Notes: generated by a model not told the origin, from the letters alone. Positions 1 to 6,677 are shown, counted from the first letter of the stretch. The stretch is 8,842 nt of DNA from an uncultured Candidatus Planktophila sp. (GCA_937975715.1 CALJUA010000003.1:1-8842); one strand, 5' to 3'. Program-made: numbers and translations.

Positions 1-13
1 CAGCTATGCCAGC

Positions 14-20
14 GAAAGGA
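14..20 (+). promoter_or_regulatory. Ribosome-binding site of the secreted hydrolase gene
   Basis: The purine run GAAAGGA ends 11 bases before the ATG at 32, which is an acceptable though slightly long Shine-Dalgarno spacing. It supports the start that gives a complete signal peptide. The window begins too close upstream for the promoter to be visible. Confidence 0.5.
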
Positions 21-31
21 CTACCTAACTA

Positions 32-1678
32 ATGAGAATCTCTCATAAGTCACGCTTCACATCACTCGTAGGTGCTGCAGCACTCGTAGCTGCAACACTT
101 GCAATGGTTCCAGCTAACGCTGCAGCTGTTGGTCCACTCTGTGATGGCAAGTCACCAATGCAGTCATGTCAGGGAACAACCTCTGACGGTGCTCCATACG
201 CAATGCAGGTTCCTGCTAACTTCAACGGAACAGTTGTCCTTTGGTCACACGGTTACCGTCCAAACGTTGCAGTTCCAGTAGGTATCCCAGGTTTCGGTGG
301 CTACACAGTCACAAATACACCTGAGACAGCCCCAGGACAATCTGAGGGAAATATGGCTCCAGCTCAGTACCTGCTCAGCCAGGGCTTTGCACTCATGGGT
401 TCAGGTTTCTCTCGTCAGGGATGGAACCTCGATGCAGCTGTTGCAACTAACGTTGAACTGATTGATACTTTCAAGAAGAAGTTCACAACAACTACAAAGG
501 TTGTTGCTTGGGGTAAGTCACTCGGTGGAATCATCACTCAGACACTTGCTGAGAAGTATCCAAACCTGATCTCAGCTGCAGCTCCATTGTGTATGGCAGA
601 TAACGTTTCTGCTGAACTCACAATGGCGGGCGATTTCTTGTGGGGAACGAAGGTTCTCTTCAACCCAGCAATCAAGGGTGGAAATTACTCAGCAGGTACA
701 GCAGGATATGTAGAAGCAATGACTGACCTTAAGTTGTTCTTCACCGTCCTTGCAGAACTCAAGGCAGGAATCAGCGCACCAGTTGCAGCTAATTCATGGC
801 CATCAACTTCATCACCAGCAGGTAAGGCACTTGGCGCAGCAGGAATTCCTGCTCGTTCAGCTCTCTTGCTTCTTGGTCTTGCTGCAGGAATCCCAACTCA
901 GTCACCAAGCTTCGACTCTGTTTCAGGTCCTGAAGGTGCACTTAAGCTCTCATTCCCATTGGCTGTAAGCCCAGCGCTTGCAGTACTTGAGAATGGTGCA
1001 AGCGCAGGTGCACTTGGAGTTCTCGCACTTCACGATGTTGAGTCACAGGTGGGCGGAGCATTCTTTGATAACACAAAGACTGACTACTCAGCTCGCGTTT
1101 CAGACTCAGCAGTGATCTTCAATGCTGGCCTTTCAGGTAACACAGCAATTGAAGCGATGCTCGGCGTTCTCAAGGCATCACCACGTTTCACAGGTAACGC
1201 TGATGCTATTGCGAAGTTGAACAAGCTTGGCTCAACTACAGGCAAGATCAACGTTCCAACTATCTTCATGACAGGTGTTGCTGATGCAATTACTCCAGCG
1301 GGTGCTACACAGCGCATCGTTGATAAGTATGTAGAGCAGTACGAGTCTGAGAAGGAAGCTGCACGTGCTGCTTCTTACAACGGTGGTGCGTACGTTGCTG
1401 CAAAGAGCAAGGTTCTCAACATCTGGTCTGTTACACCTAAGGCTTGGACAAAGTTTGATGCTGCAGGTTCACCTGCTTCATTGGCAAATACTCCAGGAAC
1501 AGGTCACTGCACATTTACCACAGCGAACTTCAACACAGTTGCTAAGTTCCTTGTAGATGCAAGCAAGACAGGCACAATCACTTGGAATGGCGCTGCTATG
1601 TCAGCTGTACGTAAGTCAAAGGGTCTCCTCGTAGATCCAAACTTCCGTGCTCCACTCCTTAAGTTCTACGGCGAATAA
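32..1678 (+). CDS. Secreted alpha/beta-hydrolase-fold protein (548 aa), substrate unknown
   Basis: Residues 1-30 form a Sec-type signal peptide: basic n-region, Ala/Val/Leu-rich core, and an ANA-A cleavage site near residue 30. There is no lipobox, so the product is probably released or wall-associated. The mature part shows an alpha/beta-hydrolase layout: an HG oxyanion-type motif (residues 73-74), nucleophile elbow GKSLGG with Ser163, a likely acid Asp418 in GVADAITP, and a likely catalytic His492 in GTGHCTF. About 250 residues separate Ser163 from Asp418. This is far more than a minimal fold needs and implies a large lid or cap domain. All 30 lysine codons are AAG by hand reading, as in groEL and unlike the mixed use in tsaE to tsaD, which suggests high expression. 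Esterase, lipase or peptidase activity is possible, but the sequence alone does not give the substrate. Alanine racemase (alr) precedes tsaE in mycobacteria, so this neighbour is not part of the conserved block. Confidence 0.85.
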   Translation: MRISHKSRFTSLVGAAALVAATLAMVPANAAAVGPLCDGKSPMQSCQGTTSDGAPYAMQVPANFNGTVVLWSHGYRPNVAVPVGIPGFGGYTVTNTPETAPGQSEGNMAPAQYLLSQGFALMGSGFSRQGWNLDAAVATNVELIDTFKKKFTTTTKVVAWGKSLGGIITQTLAEKYPNLISAAAPLCMADNVSAELTMAGDFLWGTKVLFNPAIKGGNYSAGTAGYVEAMTDLKLFFTVLAELKAGISAPVAANSWPSTSSPAGKALGAAGIPARSALLLLGLAAGIPTQSPSFDSVSGPEGALKLSFPLAVSPALAVLENGASAGALGVLALHDVESQVGGAFFDNTKTDYSARVSDSAVIFNAGLSGNTAIEAMLGVLKASPRFTGNADAIAKLNKLGSTTGKINVPTIFMTGVADAITPAGATQRIVDKYVEQYESEKEAARAASYNGGAYVAAKSKVLNIWSVTPKAWTKFDAAGSPASLANTPGTGHCTFTTANFNTVAKFLVDASKTGTITWNGAAMSAVRKSKGLLVDPNFRAPLLKFYGE

Positions 1679-1695
1679 GCCTTAGTTCTTCATGC

Positions 1696-1727
1696 GAAGG
1701 CCCCGCACCTCACGGTGTGGGGCCTTC
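1696..1727 (+). terminator. Strong hairpin terminator after the hydrolase gene
   Basis: GAAGGCCCCGCACC (1696-1709) pairs with GGTGTGGGGCCTTC (1714-1727) through 14 base pairs, one of them a G-U wobble, around a TCAC loop. It lies 17 bases past the hydrolase stop. The downstream tail is not a clean T run, so termination may be less efficient than the stem suggests. It separates the hydrolase from the tsa operon. Confidence 0.8.
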
Positions 1728-1734
1728 TGCATTC

Positions 1735-1758
1735 ATCTAATACCTAGTTATCTAATAC
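1735..1758 (+). repeat. Nine-base direct repeat ATCTAATAC, two copies
   Basis: ATCTAATAC occurs at 1735-1743 and again at 1750-1758, a 15-base start-to-start distance, in the short gap before tsaE. Both copies are AT-rich and resemble -10 sequence. The repeat may be a tandem promoter element, a regulator site or chance. Confidence 0.45.
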
Positions 1759-1761
1759 TCT
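1756..1761 (+). promoter_or_regulatory. Candidate -10 element for the tsaE operon
   Basis: TACTCT fits the loose TANNNT form of actinobacterial -10 boxes and lies 10 bases before the tsaE ATG. Transcription starting 6-8 bases downstream would leave only a few leader bases. That would agree with the lack of any Shine-Dalgarno sequence before tsaE. No convincing -35 box is visible. Confidence 0.3.
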
Positions 1762-1771
1762 TAGCGCCACT

Positions 1772-2218
1772 ATGACCGTGCATGAGATAGCTACCCCCGA
1801 GGCGATGTTTACACTCGGCAAGCAGGTTGGTGCACTCTGTAAAGCTGGAGATTTGATTCTTCTCAACGGCCCGCTCGGTGCCGGTAAGACTGTCTTTGTT
1901 CAAGGTGTCGGGGCAGCGCTGGGTATCGAGGATGTCACCTCGCCGACCTTTGTAATTTCTCGTATTCATAAAGCAGCACTGCCTTTGATTCACGTAGACG
2001 TATATCGATTGCTCGAAGCAGGAAAAGCCTCGCTCTATCTCGATGATCTTGATCTGGATTCACCCCGAGAAGAGTCAGTGACTGTAATTGAGTGGGGCGG
2101 GGAAGAGTCGGCACGACTTAGCGATGAACGCCTTGAGATTGTGATTGATCGCAGCGACGATGTTCGCAAAGTAACCGTTACCCCAATTGGTGCTCGCTGG
2201 ATTGGGGTTGAGCTATGA
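1772..2218 (+). CDS. tsaE: tRNA t6A biosynthesis ATPase TsaE
   Basis: TsaE is the small ATPase that works with TsaB and TsaD when threonylcarbamoyl is transferred to A37 of ANN-decoding tRNAs. It acts in the cytoplasm. The 148-aa length is normal. Residues 33-40 (GPLGAGKT) are the Walker A loop. SPTF at 57-60, HVDVYRL at 74-80 and IEWGG at 106-110 are the other conserved TsaE blocks. The ATG at 1772 leaves the N-terminus at the usual distance from the P-loop. No Shine-Dalgarno is seen, so the message may be nearly leaderless. The last codons overlap the tsaB start in an ATGA, which implies translational coupling. This is the first gene of a four-gene run ending with tsaD. Confidence 0.95.
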   Translation: MTVHEIATPEAMFTLGKQVGALCKAGDLILLNGPLGAGKTVFVQGVGAALGIEDVTSPTFVISRIHKAALPLIHVDVYRLLEAGKASLYLDDLDLDSPREESVTVIEWGGEESARLSDERLEIVIDRSDDVRKVTVTPIGARWIGVEL

Positions 2219-2748
2219 CTATCTCACTAGCGATTGATACTTCGACCTCGCGCACAATTGTTGGCTTAGTTGATGGCGAGAAGATTCTCTTTCAAAGTTT
2301 TGCAGAAGGCGCAACAGATCATGGGCGCGCTGTCAGCGACCTAGTCGCAGAAGCTCTTCTTAATAATCCTGCACCGAATCAGGTTGTGGTCGGAATGGGG
2401 CCTGGACCATTTACCGGTCTTCGTGTTGGCATTGCCTTTGCCCGCACCTTCGCGCTTTCACGTGAAATTCCAGTAATCGGAGTCTGCTCACTCGATGCAA
2501 TAGATACAGGTAAGAGCGATTACACAGTTGCTATCGATGCGCGCCGGAAAGAGATTTACTGGGCGCGCTATGAAGGCGGCAAGAGAGTAGAAGGCCCATC
2601 GGTGAATAAACCCGATGAAGTTAAGGATTTCATTATTGATTTATATCCAAACGTTGCATCACTTGTACAACTTGCAGAAGTGCAGAACGAAAGTGAACCT
2701 TTTTATCTGCGCCGCCCTGATGCAGTACCAACGGCGGAACGCACATGA
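2215..2748 (+). CDS. tsaB: tRNA t6A biosynthesis protein TsaB (short form)
   Basis: TsaB is an ASKHA-fold partner of TsaD. It has no catalytic role of its own but forms the scaffold for the TsaB-TsaD-TsaE complex. The N-terminal LAIDTST (residues 5-11), DHGR, and the GMGPGPFTGLRVG block are typical, as is a C-terminal FYLRRPDA tail. At 177 aa it is shorter than the usual 210-230. Both ends align with the family, so the missing part appears to be internal, after about residue 130 and before the FYLRRP tail. Loss of part of the C-terminal subdomain is inference. The gene overlaps tsaE at its start and rimI at its end by four bases each, so all three are probably translated from one message. Confidence 0.93.
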   Translation: MTISLAIDTSTSRTIVGLVDGEKILFQSFAEGATDHGRAVSDLVAEALLNNPAPNQVVVGMGPGPFTGLRVGIAFARTFALSREIPVIGVCSLDAIDTGKSDYTVAIDARRKEIYWARYEGGKRVEGPSVNKPDEVKDFIIDLYPNVASLVQLAEVQNESEPFYLRRPDAVPTAERT

Positions 2749-3197
2749 TTACTTACCGCCAGCCAATTGCCTTAGATATTCCTGTGCTCGCAACATATGA
2801 GAAGGAACTCTTCCCGTATTCACCATGGAGCACTTCACAATTTAAAGAAGAGTTTGCTGGCATTCCAACCACCCGTTTCATGTCAGTGGCTGAAGATGGC
2901 AACACCATCGTGGGCTATTGCGGGGTCTTTGTTCCAGCACCAGGAATCGAAGCTGACATCCTGACCGTTGCGGTATTGCCTGCCTATCGCCGCCAAGGGA
3001 TTGCTAAAGAGTTTATGCGCCAGATTGAGGCATATGCAATTGAACGAGAAGCCAGCGCCATGATGCTGGAAGTTGAGTTATCGAATGAGTCAGCCATCAA
3101 GCTTTACGAATCATTGGGATACATGAAGATCTCTGTGCGTATGGATTATTACGGTCCAGGTAAAGATGCGCACGTGATGCGTAAGGAGCTCTCATGA
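2745..3197 (+). CDS. rimI: GNAT-family N-acetyltransferase, RimI type
   Basis: RimI acetylates the N-terminal alanine of ribosomal protein S18 in E. coli. Actinobacterial RimI is reported to have wider N-terminal specificity. The 150-aa protein is a single GNAT domain. Residues 73-92 hold motif A, with the acetyl-CoA pyrophosphate loop RRQGIA at 82-87. LEVELSN at 108-114 and LYESLGY at 120-126 follow. Glu109 and Tyr121 match, in identity and in 12-residue spacing, the catalytic Glu103 and Tyr115 of E. coli RimI. It sits between tsaB and tsaD with ATGA overlaps on both sides, the arrangement seen in mycobacteria. Its exact substrate here is inferred from family and position. Confidence 0.92.
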   Translation: MITYRQPIALDIPVLATYEKELFPYSPWSTSQFKEEFAGIPTTRFMSVAEDGNTIVGYCGVFVPAPGIEADILTVAVLPAYRRQGIAKEFMRQIEAYAIEREASAMMLEVELSNESAIKLYESLGYMKISVRMDYYGPGKDAHVMRKELS

Positions 3198-4225
3198 GCG
3201 AGCCGCTAGTACTAGGTATTGAAACTTCCTGTGATGAGACCGCTATTGGAATTGTTCGTGGTCGCACCTTGCTTGCCAATGAAATTGCATCAAGCGTGGA
3301 TGAACATGCTCGCTTCGGTGGCGTCGTACCCGAGATTGCATCCCGTGCCCATCTTGAAGCAATCTTGCCAAGTATTGAACGGGCGGTAAAAGATGCCAAG
3401 ATTTCATTGAAAGAGCTCGATGCGATTGCTGTTACCGCAGGTCCTGGTTTAGTTGGAGCACTTCTTGTGGGAACCGCATCGGCGTCAGGTCTGGCGCAAG
3501 GTCTTGGTCTGCCGCTCTATGGCGTCAACCATTTAGCAGCACATGTATCAGTTGATTACCTGACTCATGATTTGCCAACGGACCCAACGATTGCGCTTTT
3601 AGTAAGTGGCGGACATTCATCACTTCTTCAAGTCGATGACATCACCGGTTCAATTACAAAACTCGGCGCAACGATGGATGATGCCGCGGGCGAAGCTTTC
3701 GATAAAATTGCACGCATACTCGACCTAGGTTTTCCTGGCGGTCCAGCTATTGATCGCGAAGCACGCAACGGCAATGCGAAGGCGATTGAATTCCCACGAG
3801 GATTGACCATGAAGAGCGATTGGGAAACTCGTCCATATGACTTCTCCTTCTCAGGTTTAAAGACAGCCGTTGCACGTTACATCGAACAAACACCTTCACA
3901 TATTCGCGCAGACATTGCCGCTTCTTTCCAAGAGGCGGTCGTTGATGTTCTATTGCTCAAGGCACTTGCCGCCTGCAAGTCATCCGGAATTGATTCACTG
4001 GTGATCGCCGGGGGAGTAGCGGCAAATTCACGCCTTCGTGAGGTCGCCACCGAGCGCTGTGCCAAGGCTGGTATCCAGCTTCGGATCCCAAACCCGGCTC
4101 TATGCACCGATAACGGGGCGATGGTCGCCGCCCTAGGCTCACTGATGGTCTCAGCCGGCCGACCAGCCACCGAAGGAGCCTTTGACGCTGATTCCAGCCT
4201 CCAGGTTGAACGCGTAAGCCTGTAG
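3194..4225 (+). CDS. tsaD: tRNA N6-adenosine threonylcarbamoyltransferase TsaD
   Basis: TsaD (Kae1/Gcp family) transfers the threonylcarbamoyl group from its AMP ester to A37 of tRNA. The 343-aa length is full. Recognisable blocks are GIETSCDET at 8-16, TAGPGLVGALLVG at 81-93, NHLAAH at 112-117, LVSGGH at 136-141, the DDAAGEAFDKIAR stretch from 162, PGGPAID at 181-187, FSFSGLKTA at 217-225, GGVAANSRLR at 273-282 and CTDNGAM at 294-300. His113, His117 and Asp296 correspond to the metal ligands. The ATG overlaps the rimI stop by four bases. The last codons contain the -35 box of the groES promoter, so the 3' end is under double constraint. The Sua5/TsaC partner that makes the substrate is not in this window. 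Confidence 0.97.
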   Translation: MSEPLVLGIETSCDETAIGIVRGRTLLANEIASSVDEHARFGGVVPEIASRAHLEAILPSIERAVKDAKISLKELDAIAVTAGPGLVGALLVGTASASGLAQGLGLPLYGVNHLAAHVSVDYLTHDLPTDPTIALLVSGGHSSLLQVDDITGSITKLGATMDDAAGEAFDKIARILDLGFPGGPAIDREARNGNAKAIEFPRGLTMKSDWETRPYDFSFSGLKTAVARYIEQTPSHIRADIAASFQEAVVDVLLLKALAACKSSGIDSLVIAGGVAANSRLREVATERCAKAGIQLRIPNPALCTDNGAMVAALGSLMVSAGRPATEGAFDADSSLQVERVSL

Positions 4226-4234
4226 GGCTAGATT
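4206..4234 (+). promoter_or_regulatory. Sigma-70-type promoter of groES-groEL
   Basis: TTGAAC (4206-4211) and TAGATT (4229-4234) are separated by exactly 17 bases, a near-consensus housekeeping promoter. The -35 box lies in the last codons of tsaD, and the -10 box begins three bases after the tsaD stop. Predicted transcription starts near 4241, inside the CIRCE left arm, so HrcA bound there would block initiation. Confidence 0.7.
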
Positions 4235-4260
4235 TAGCACTCTCAAGGGGACACTGCTAA
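4234..4260 (+). promoter_or_regulatory. CIRCE operator (HrcA binding site)
   Basis: The left arm TTAGCACTC (4234-4242) is a perfect CIRCE half. After a nine-base spacer the right arm CACTGCTAA (4252-4260) matches GAGTGCTAA at seven of nine positions. Arm sequence, spacing and position before groES all fit the known HrcA repressor site, so groES-groEL is probably derepressed on heat shock. The hrcA gene itself is not in the window. Confidence 0.9.
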
Positions 4261-4294
4261 TTCCCCTTGGCACGCTCAAAACTCACTACCTATA

Positions 4295-4300
4295 GAGGAG
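4295..4300 (+). promoter_or_regulatory. Ribosome-binding site of groES
   Basis: GAGGAG ends seven bases before the groES ATG. This is one of the strongest Shine-Dalgarno sequences in the window, consistent with high expression. Confidence 0.8.
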
Positions 4301-4307
4301 ATACACC

Positions 4308-4595
4308 ATGGCACTACGGCCACTAGAAGATCGCATCGTCGTTAAGGCGAATGAGGCAGAGACAACAACAGCTTCAGGTCTTGTTATCCCTGATACAGCT
4401 AAGGAGAAGCCACAGGAAGGAACTGTCGTTGCAGTAGGCCCAGGCCGCTTCGATGATGGCGTCCGCGTCCCAATGGATGTCAAGGTTGGCGATGTTGTTC
4501 TTTACAGCAAGTACGGAGGAACAGAAGTTCGCTCAGGTAACGAAGAACTTCTCGTGCTCTCAGCACGCGACATCCTCGCAATCGTCGAGAAGTAA
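4308..4595 (+). CDS. groES: Co-chaperonin GroES
   Basis: GroES caps the GroEL ring and closes the folding chamber in the cytoplasm. The 95-aa length is standard. The opening LRPLEDRIVVK, the mobile-loop region around EAETTTASGLVIPDTAKEKP (residues 16-35), the VVAVGPGR turn at 45-52, and the VGDVVLYSKYGGTE block at 65-78 are typical of the family. The gene lies directly behind a CIRCE operator and has a strong ribosome-binding site. It is followed after 14 bases by groEL, so the two share a heat-shock-controlled message. Codon use is strongly biased (all AAG for lysine), as expected of an abundant protein. Confidence 0.98.
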   Translation: MALRPLEDRIVVKANEAETTTASGLVIPDTAKEKPQEGTVVAVGPGRFDDGVRVPMDVKVGDVVLYSKYGGTEVRSGNEELLVLSARDILAIVEK

Positions 4596-4609
4596 GGGCT
4601 AAGACTCTT

Positions 4610-6244
4610 ATGGGAAAGATGCTGCAATTCGACGAGCAAGCTCGTCGCTCAATGGAACGCGGAGTCAACATTCTTGCTGACACCGTCAAGGTAACGCTCG
4701 GCCCTAAGGGACGTAACGTCGTTATCTCAAAGAACTTTGGTGCACCGTTGATTACAAATGACGGCGTCACAATCGCAAAGGAAATCGAACTTTCAGATCC
4801 AGTTGAAAACATGGGCGCACAGCTCGTGAAGGAAGTTGCTACAAAGACAAACGATGTTGCCGGTGACGGAACGACAACAGCGACAGTCCTTGCACAGGCA
4901 ATGGTGAAGGAAGGCCTTCGCAACCTTGCAGCTGGAGCACAGCCAATGGATCTCAAGCTTGGTATCGAAGCAGCAGTCGCAGCAGTCTCTGCACGCCTTC
5001 GCGAGAATGCAACAGTTGTTAACGACAAGGCTCAAAAGGCTGACGTTGCAACTATCTCTGCAAAGGATCGCGAGATCGGCGAACTCATTGCTGAAGCGAT
5101 GGAGAAGGTCGGCAAAGATGGCGTTATCACTGTAGAAGAGGCGTCAACAACTGCTCTCGAGCTCGAATTCGCAGAAGGTATGCAGTTCGATAAGGGCTAT
5201 ATCTCTCCATATTTCGTTACCGATCAAGATCGTATGGAAGCAGTCCTTGACGATGCTTACATCCTCATCTCTGCGGGAAAGATCTCTGCGCTCGCTGACT
5301 TGTTGCCAATACTTGAGAAGGTTTCACAGTCAGGCAAGCCACTTCTTCTTATCGCAGAAGATGTTGAAGGCGAGGCTCTTTCAACTCTCGTTGTAAACCG
5401 CATGCGCGGAGTCTTTACATCAGCAGCAGTAAAGGCACCTGGCTTTGGAGATCGTCGTAAGGCGATGCTTCAGGACATCGCAATCCTTACCGGCGGACAG
5501 GTCATCTCAGCTGAAGTTGGTATGAAGCTTGATGCAGTTCAGTTGACTGATCTCGGTCGCGCACGTCGCATCGTCATCACAAAGGATGCAACAACAATCG
5601 TTGACGGTGCAGGAGATGCAAAGGTTGTTGAAGCCCGCGTACAAGAGCTTCGCAATGAGATTGCAAACTCAGATTCAGACTGGGATAAGGAGAAGCTCCA
5701 AGAGCGCGTTGCAAAGCTCGCTGGTGGAGTCTGCGTTATCAAGGTCGGCGCACATACAGAAGTTGAACTCAAGGAGAAGAAGCTTCGCCTTGAGGATGCA
5801 ATCTCTGCAACTCGCGCAGCAGTAGAAGAAGGAATCGTTATCGGTGGAGGCGCAGCACTTGTGCATGCAGCTGATGCTCTCAACGACAACCTCGGATTTA
5901 CTGGCGACAAGGCAGTCGGCGTCGCACTTGTCCGTAAGGCATGTGACGAACCACTTCGTTGGATCGCAGAGAATGCAGGACTTGAGGGCTATGTTGTAGT
6001 CGCAAAGGTTCGTGCTCTTCCAGTGAACGAGGGCTTCAATGCAGCAACTGATGTCTATGGCGATCTTCGCAAGGATGGCGTTATCGATCCAGTAAAGGTG
6101 ACCCGTTCAGCACTTGCTAACGCGGCATCTATCGCAGCGATGTTCATTACAACCGAAGCAGTTGTCTTCGAGCGTCCAGCAGATGCAGAACCAGCAGCTG
6201 CTGGCCATGGTCACTCACATGGACCTGGTGGCCACAGCCACTAA
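4610..6244 (+). CDS. groEL: Chaperonin GroEL with histidine-rich C-terminus (GroEL1-like)
   Basis: GroEL forms double rings that bind unfolded proteins and fold them in an ATP-driven cycle with GroES. The protein is 544 aa. The nucleotide site is intact: LGPKGRN at 30-36, GDGTTTAT at 85-92, Asp396 (equivalent to the catalytic Asp398 of E. coli) and GGG at 412-414. The apical-domain block KAPGFGDRRKAMLQDIAILTGG spans 275-296. The tail after residue 530 carries five histidines (533, 535, 537, 542 and 544) with glycines, in place of the GGM repeats of E. coli GroEL. In mycobacteria a His-rich tail marks GroEL1, the copy next to groES. Whether this genome has a second, GGM-type groEL cannot be seen here. 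The start aligns with the family; its ribosome-binding site is weak (AAGGG at the groES stop), so coupling to groES is likely. Confidence 0.98.
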   Translation: MGKMLQFDEQARRSMERGVNILADTVKVTLGPKGRNVVISKNFGAPLITNDGVTIAKEIELSDPVENMGAQLVKEVATKTNDVAGDGTTTATVLAQAMVKEGLRNLAAGAQPMDLKLGIEAAVAAVSARLRENATVVNDKAQKADVATISAKDREIGELIAEAMEKVGKDGVITVEEASTTALELEFAEGMQFDKGYISPYFVTDQDRMEAVLDDAYILISAGKISALADLLPILEKVSQSGKPLLLIAEDVEGEALSTLVVNRMRGVFTSAAVKAPGFGDRRKAMLQDIAILTGGQVISAEVGMKLDAVQLTDLGRARRIVITKDATTIVDGAGDAKVVEARVQELRNEIANSDSDWDKEKLQERVAKLAGGVCVIKVGAHTEVELKEKKLRLEDAISATRAAVEEGIVIGGGAALVHAADALNDNLGFTGDKAVGVALVRKACDEPLRWIAENAGLEGYVVVAKVRALPVNEGFNAATDVYGDLRKDGVIDPVKVTRSALANAASIAAMFITTEAVVFERPADAEPAAAGHGHSHGPGGHSH

Positions 6245-6258
6245 CGTTGAGTAAAAGC

Positions 6259-6297
6259 AAAACCCCGTCTCTTGCGAGGCGGGGTTTTCTTTTTTCT
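6259..6297. terminator. Bidirectional terminator between convergent groEL and whiB
   Basis: AAAACCCCGTCTC (6259-6271) pairs with GAGGCGGGGTTTT (6276-6288), 13 pairs with one G-U wobble around a TTGC loop. On the plus strand a run of six T follows. On the minus strand the stem leads into TTTTGCTTTT. It lies 14 bases past the groEL stop and 10 bases past the plus-strand position of the whiB stop, so it serves both genes. Confidence 0.92.
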
Positions 6298-6306
6298 TGC
6301 AGAAAC

Positions 6307-6609
6307 TTATGACGCTTCGGAAATCCGTGTATATCCTCGGCGAGATAAGATTGCTGCACGTTCATCTTCTGAGAGACCGCCCCAGATTCCATACGGCTCC
6401 TGAATGGCTAGGGCGTGATCGCGACAGAGCTGCATGACTGGGCATGATGCACAGACAGCTTTCGCAGCGTTCTCGCGATTGCGGCGACGGGGACCGCGCT
6501 CTCCATCAGGATGGAAGAACATCTCTGGATCCATCCCACGGCATGCACCATCAAATTGCCACTCCCATTCATCTGCTACAGGGCGTGGTGCTTGAGGATT
6601 AATGTTCAT
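6307..6609 (-). CDS. WhiB-family iron-sulfur transcriptional regulator, WhiB3/WhiD type
   Basis: WhiB-like proteins bind a [4Fe-4S] cluster and regulate transcription, commonly by contacting the major sigma factor. From the chosen start the protein is 100 aa. Cys23, Cys53, Cys56 and Cys62 give the C-Xn-C-X2-C-X5-C cluster motif, followed by the GIWGG turn at 74-78 and basic residues (RR at 90-91). CRGMD and MFFHPDGERG near residues 23-39 resemble mycobacterial WhiB3, and the place beside groEL matches whiB3 (Rv3416) and Streptomyces whiD. The reading frame stays open upstream to 6666. The ATG at 6609-6607 is chosen because AAGGAG lies seven bases before it and the extra residues look unlike the family. 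WhiB3 is tied to redox and lipid control and WhiD to sporulation. Its role in this organism is unknown. Confidence 0.94.
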   Translation of the reverse strand: MNINPQAPRPVADEWEWQFDGACRGMDPEMFFHPDGERGPRRRNRENAAKAVCASCPVMQLCRDHALAIQEPYGIWGGLSEDERAAILSRRGYTRISEAS

Positions 6610-6616
6610 AGCTTCT

Positions 6617-6622
6617 CTCCTT
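6617..6622 (-). promoter_or_regulatory. Ribosome-binding site that fixes the whiB start
   Basis: Read on the minus strand, AAGGAG stands seven bases before the ATG at 6609-6607. It favours this start over the in-frame ATG 57 bases further upstream at 6666, which would also lie upstream of the predicted transcription start. Confidence 0.8.
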
Positions 6623-6648
6623 GCGTAGAACGTGCCGTACGAAGCCCG

Positions 6649-6677
6649 ACAGTACAACCGTTTCATAAGTTGTTCAA
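6649..6677 (-). promoter_or_regulatory. Sigma-70-type promoter of whiB
   Basis: On the minus strand TTGAAC (6677-6672) and TACTGT (6654-6649) are separated by exactly 17 bases. Transcription would start near 6642 and give a leader of about 33 bases before the whiB ATG. The -35 hexamer is the same as that of the groES promoter. Two of the three GTTGTWC motifs cover the -35 and -10 boxes. Confidence 0.65.

Noticed and set aside
4267..4296. Second groES promoter, TTGGCA and TATAGA with an 18-base spacer
   Set aside because: Its -10 box would overlap the groES ribosome-binding site, and transcription would start about six bases before the ATG, losing that site. The promoter at 4206-4234 fits the CIRCE element much better.
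4480..5028. Long open frame of 182 codons on the minus strand opposite groES-groEL
   Set aside because: It is antisense to two certain genes, rich in Ser/Arg/Thr as expected from the shadow of biased AAG/GCA codons, and has no recognisable domain or ribosome-binding site.
5539..5910. Open frame of 123 codons on the minus strand inside groEL
   Set aside because: Same cause: a shadow of the strongly biased groEL codons, with low-complexity Ser/Ala/Thr composition and no family resemblance.
6610..6666. N-terminal extension of whiB to the upstream ATG at 6666
   Set aside because: The extra 19 residues do not resemble WhiB proteins, the stretch contains the predicted promoter, and a clear AAGGAG precedes the ATG at 6609.
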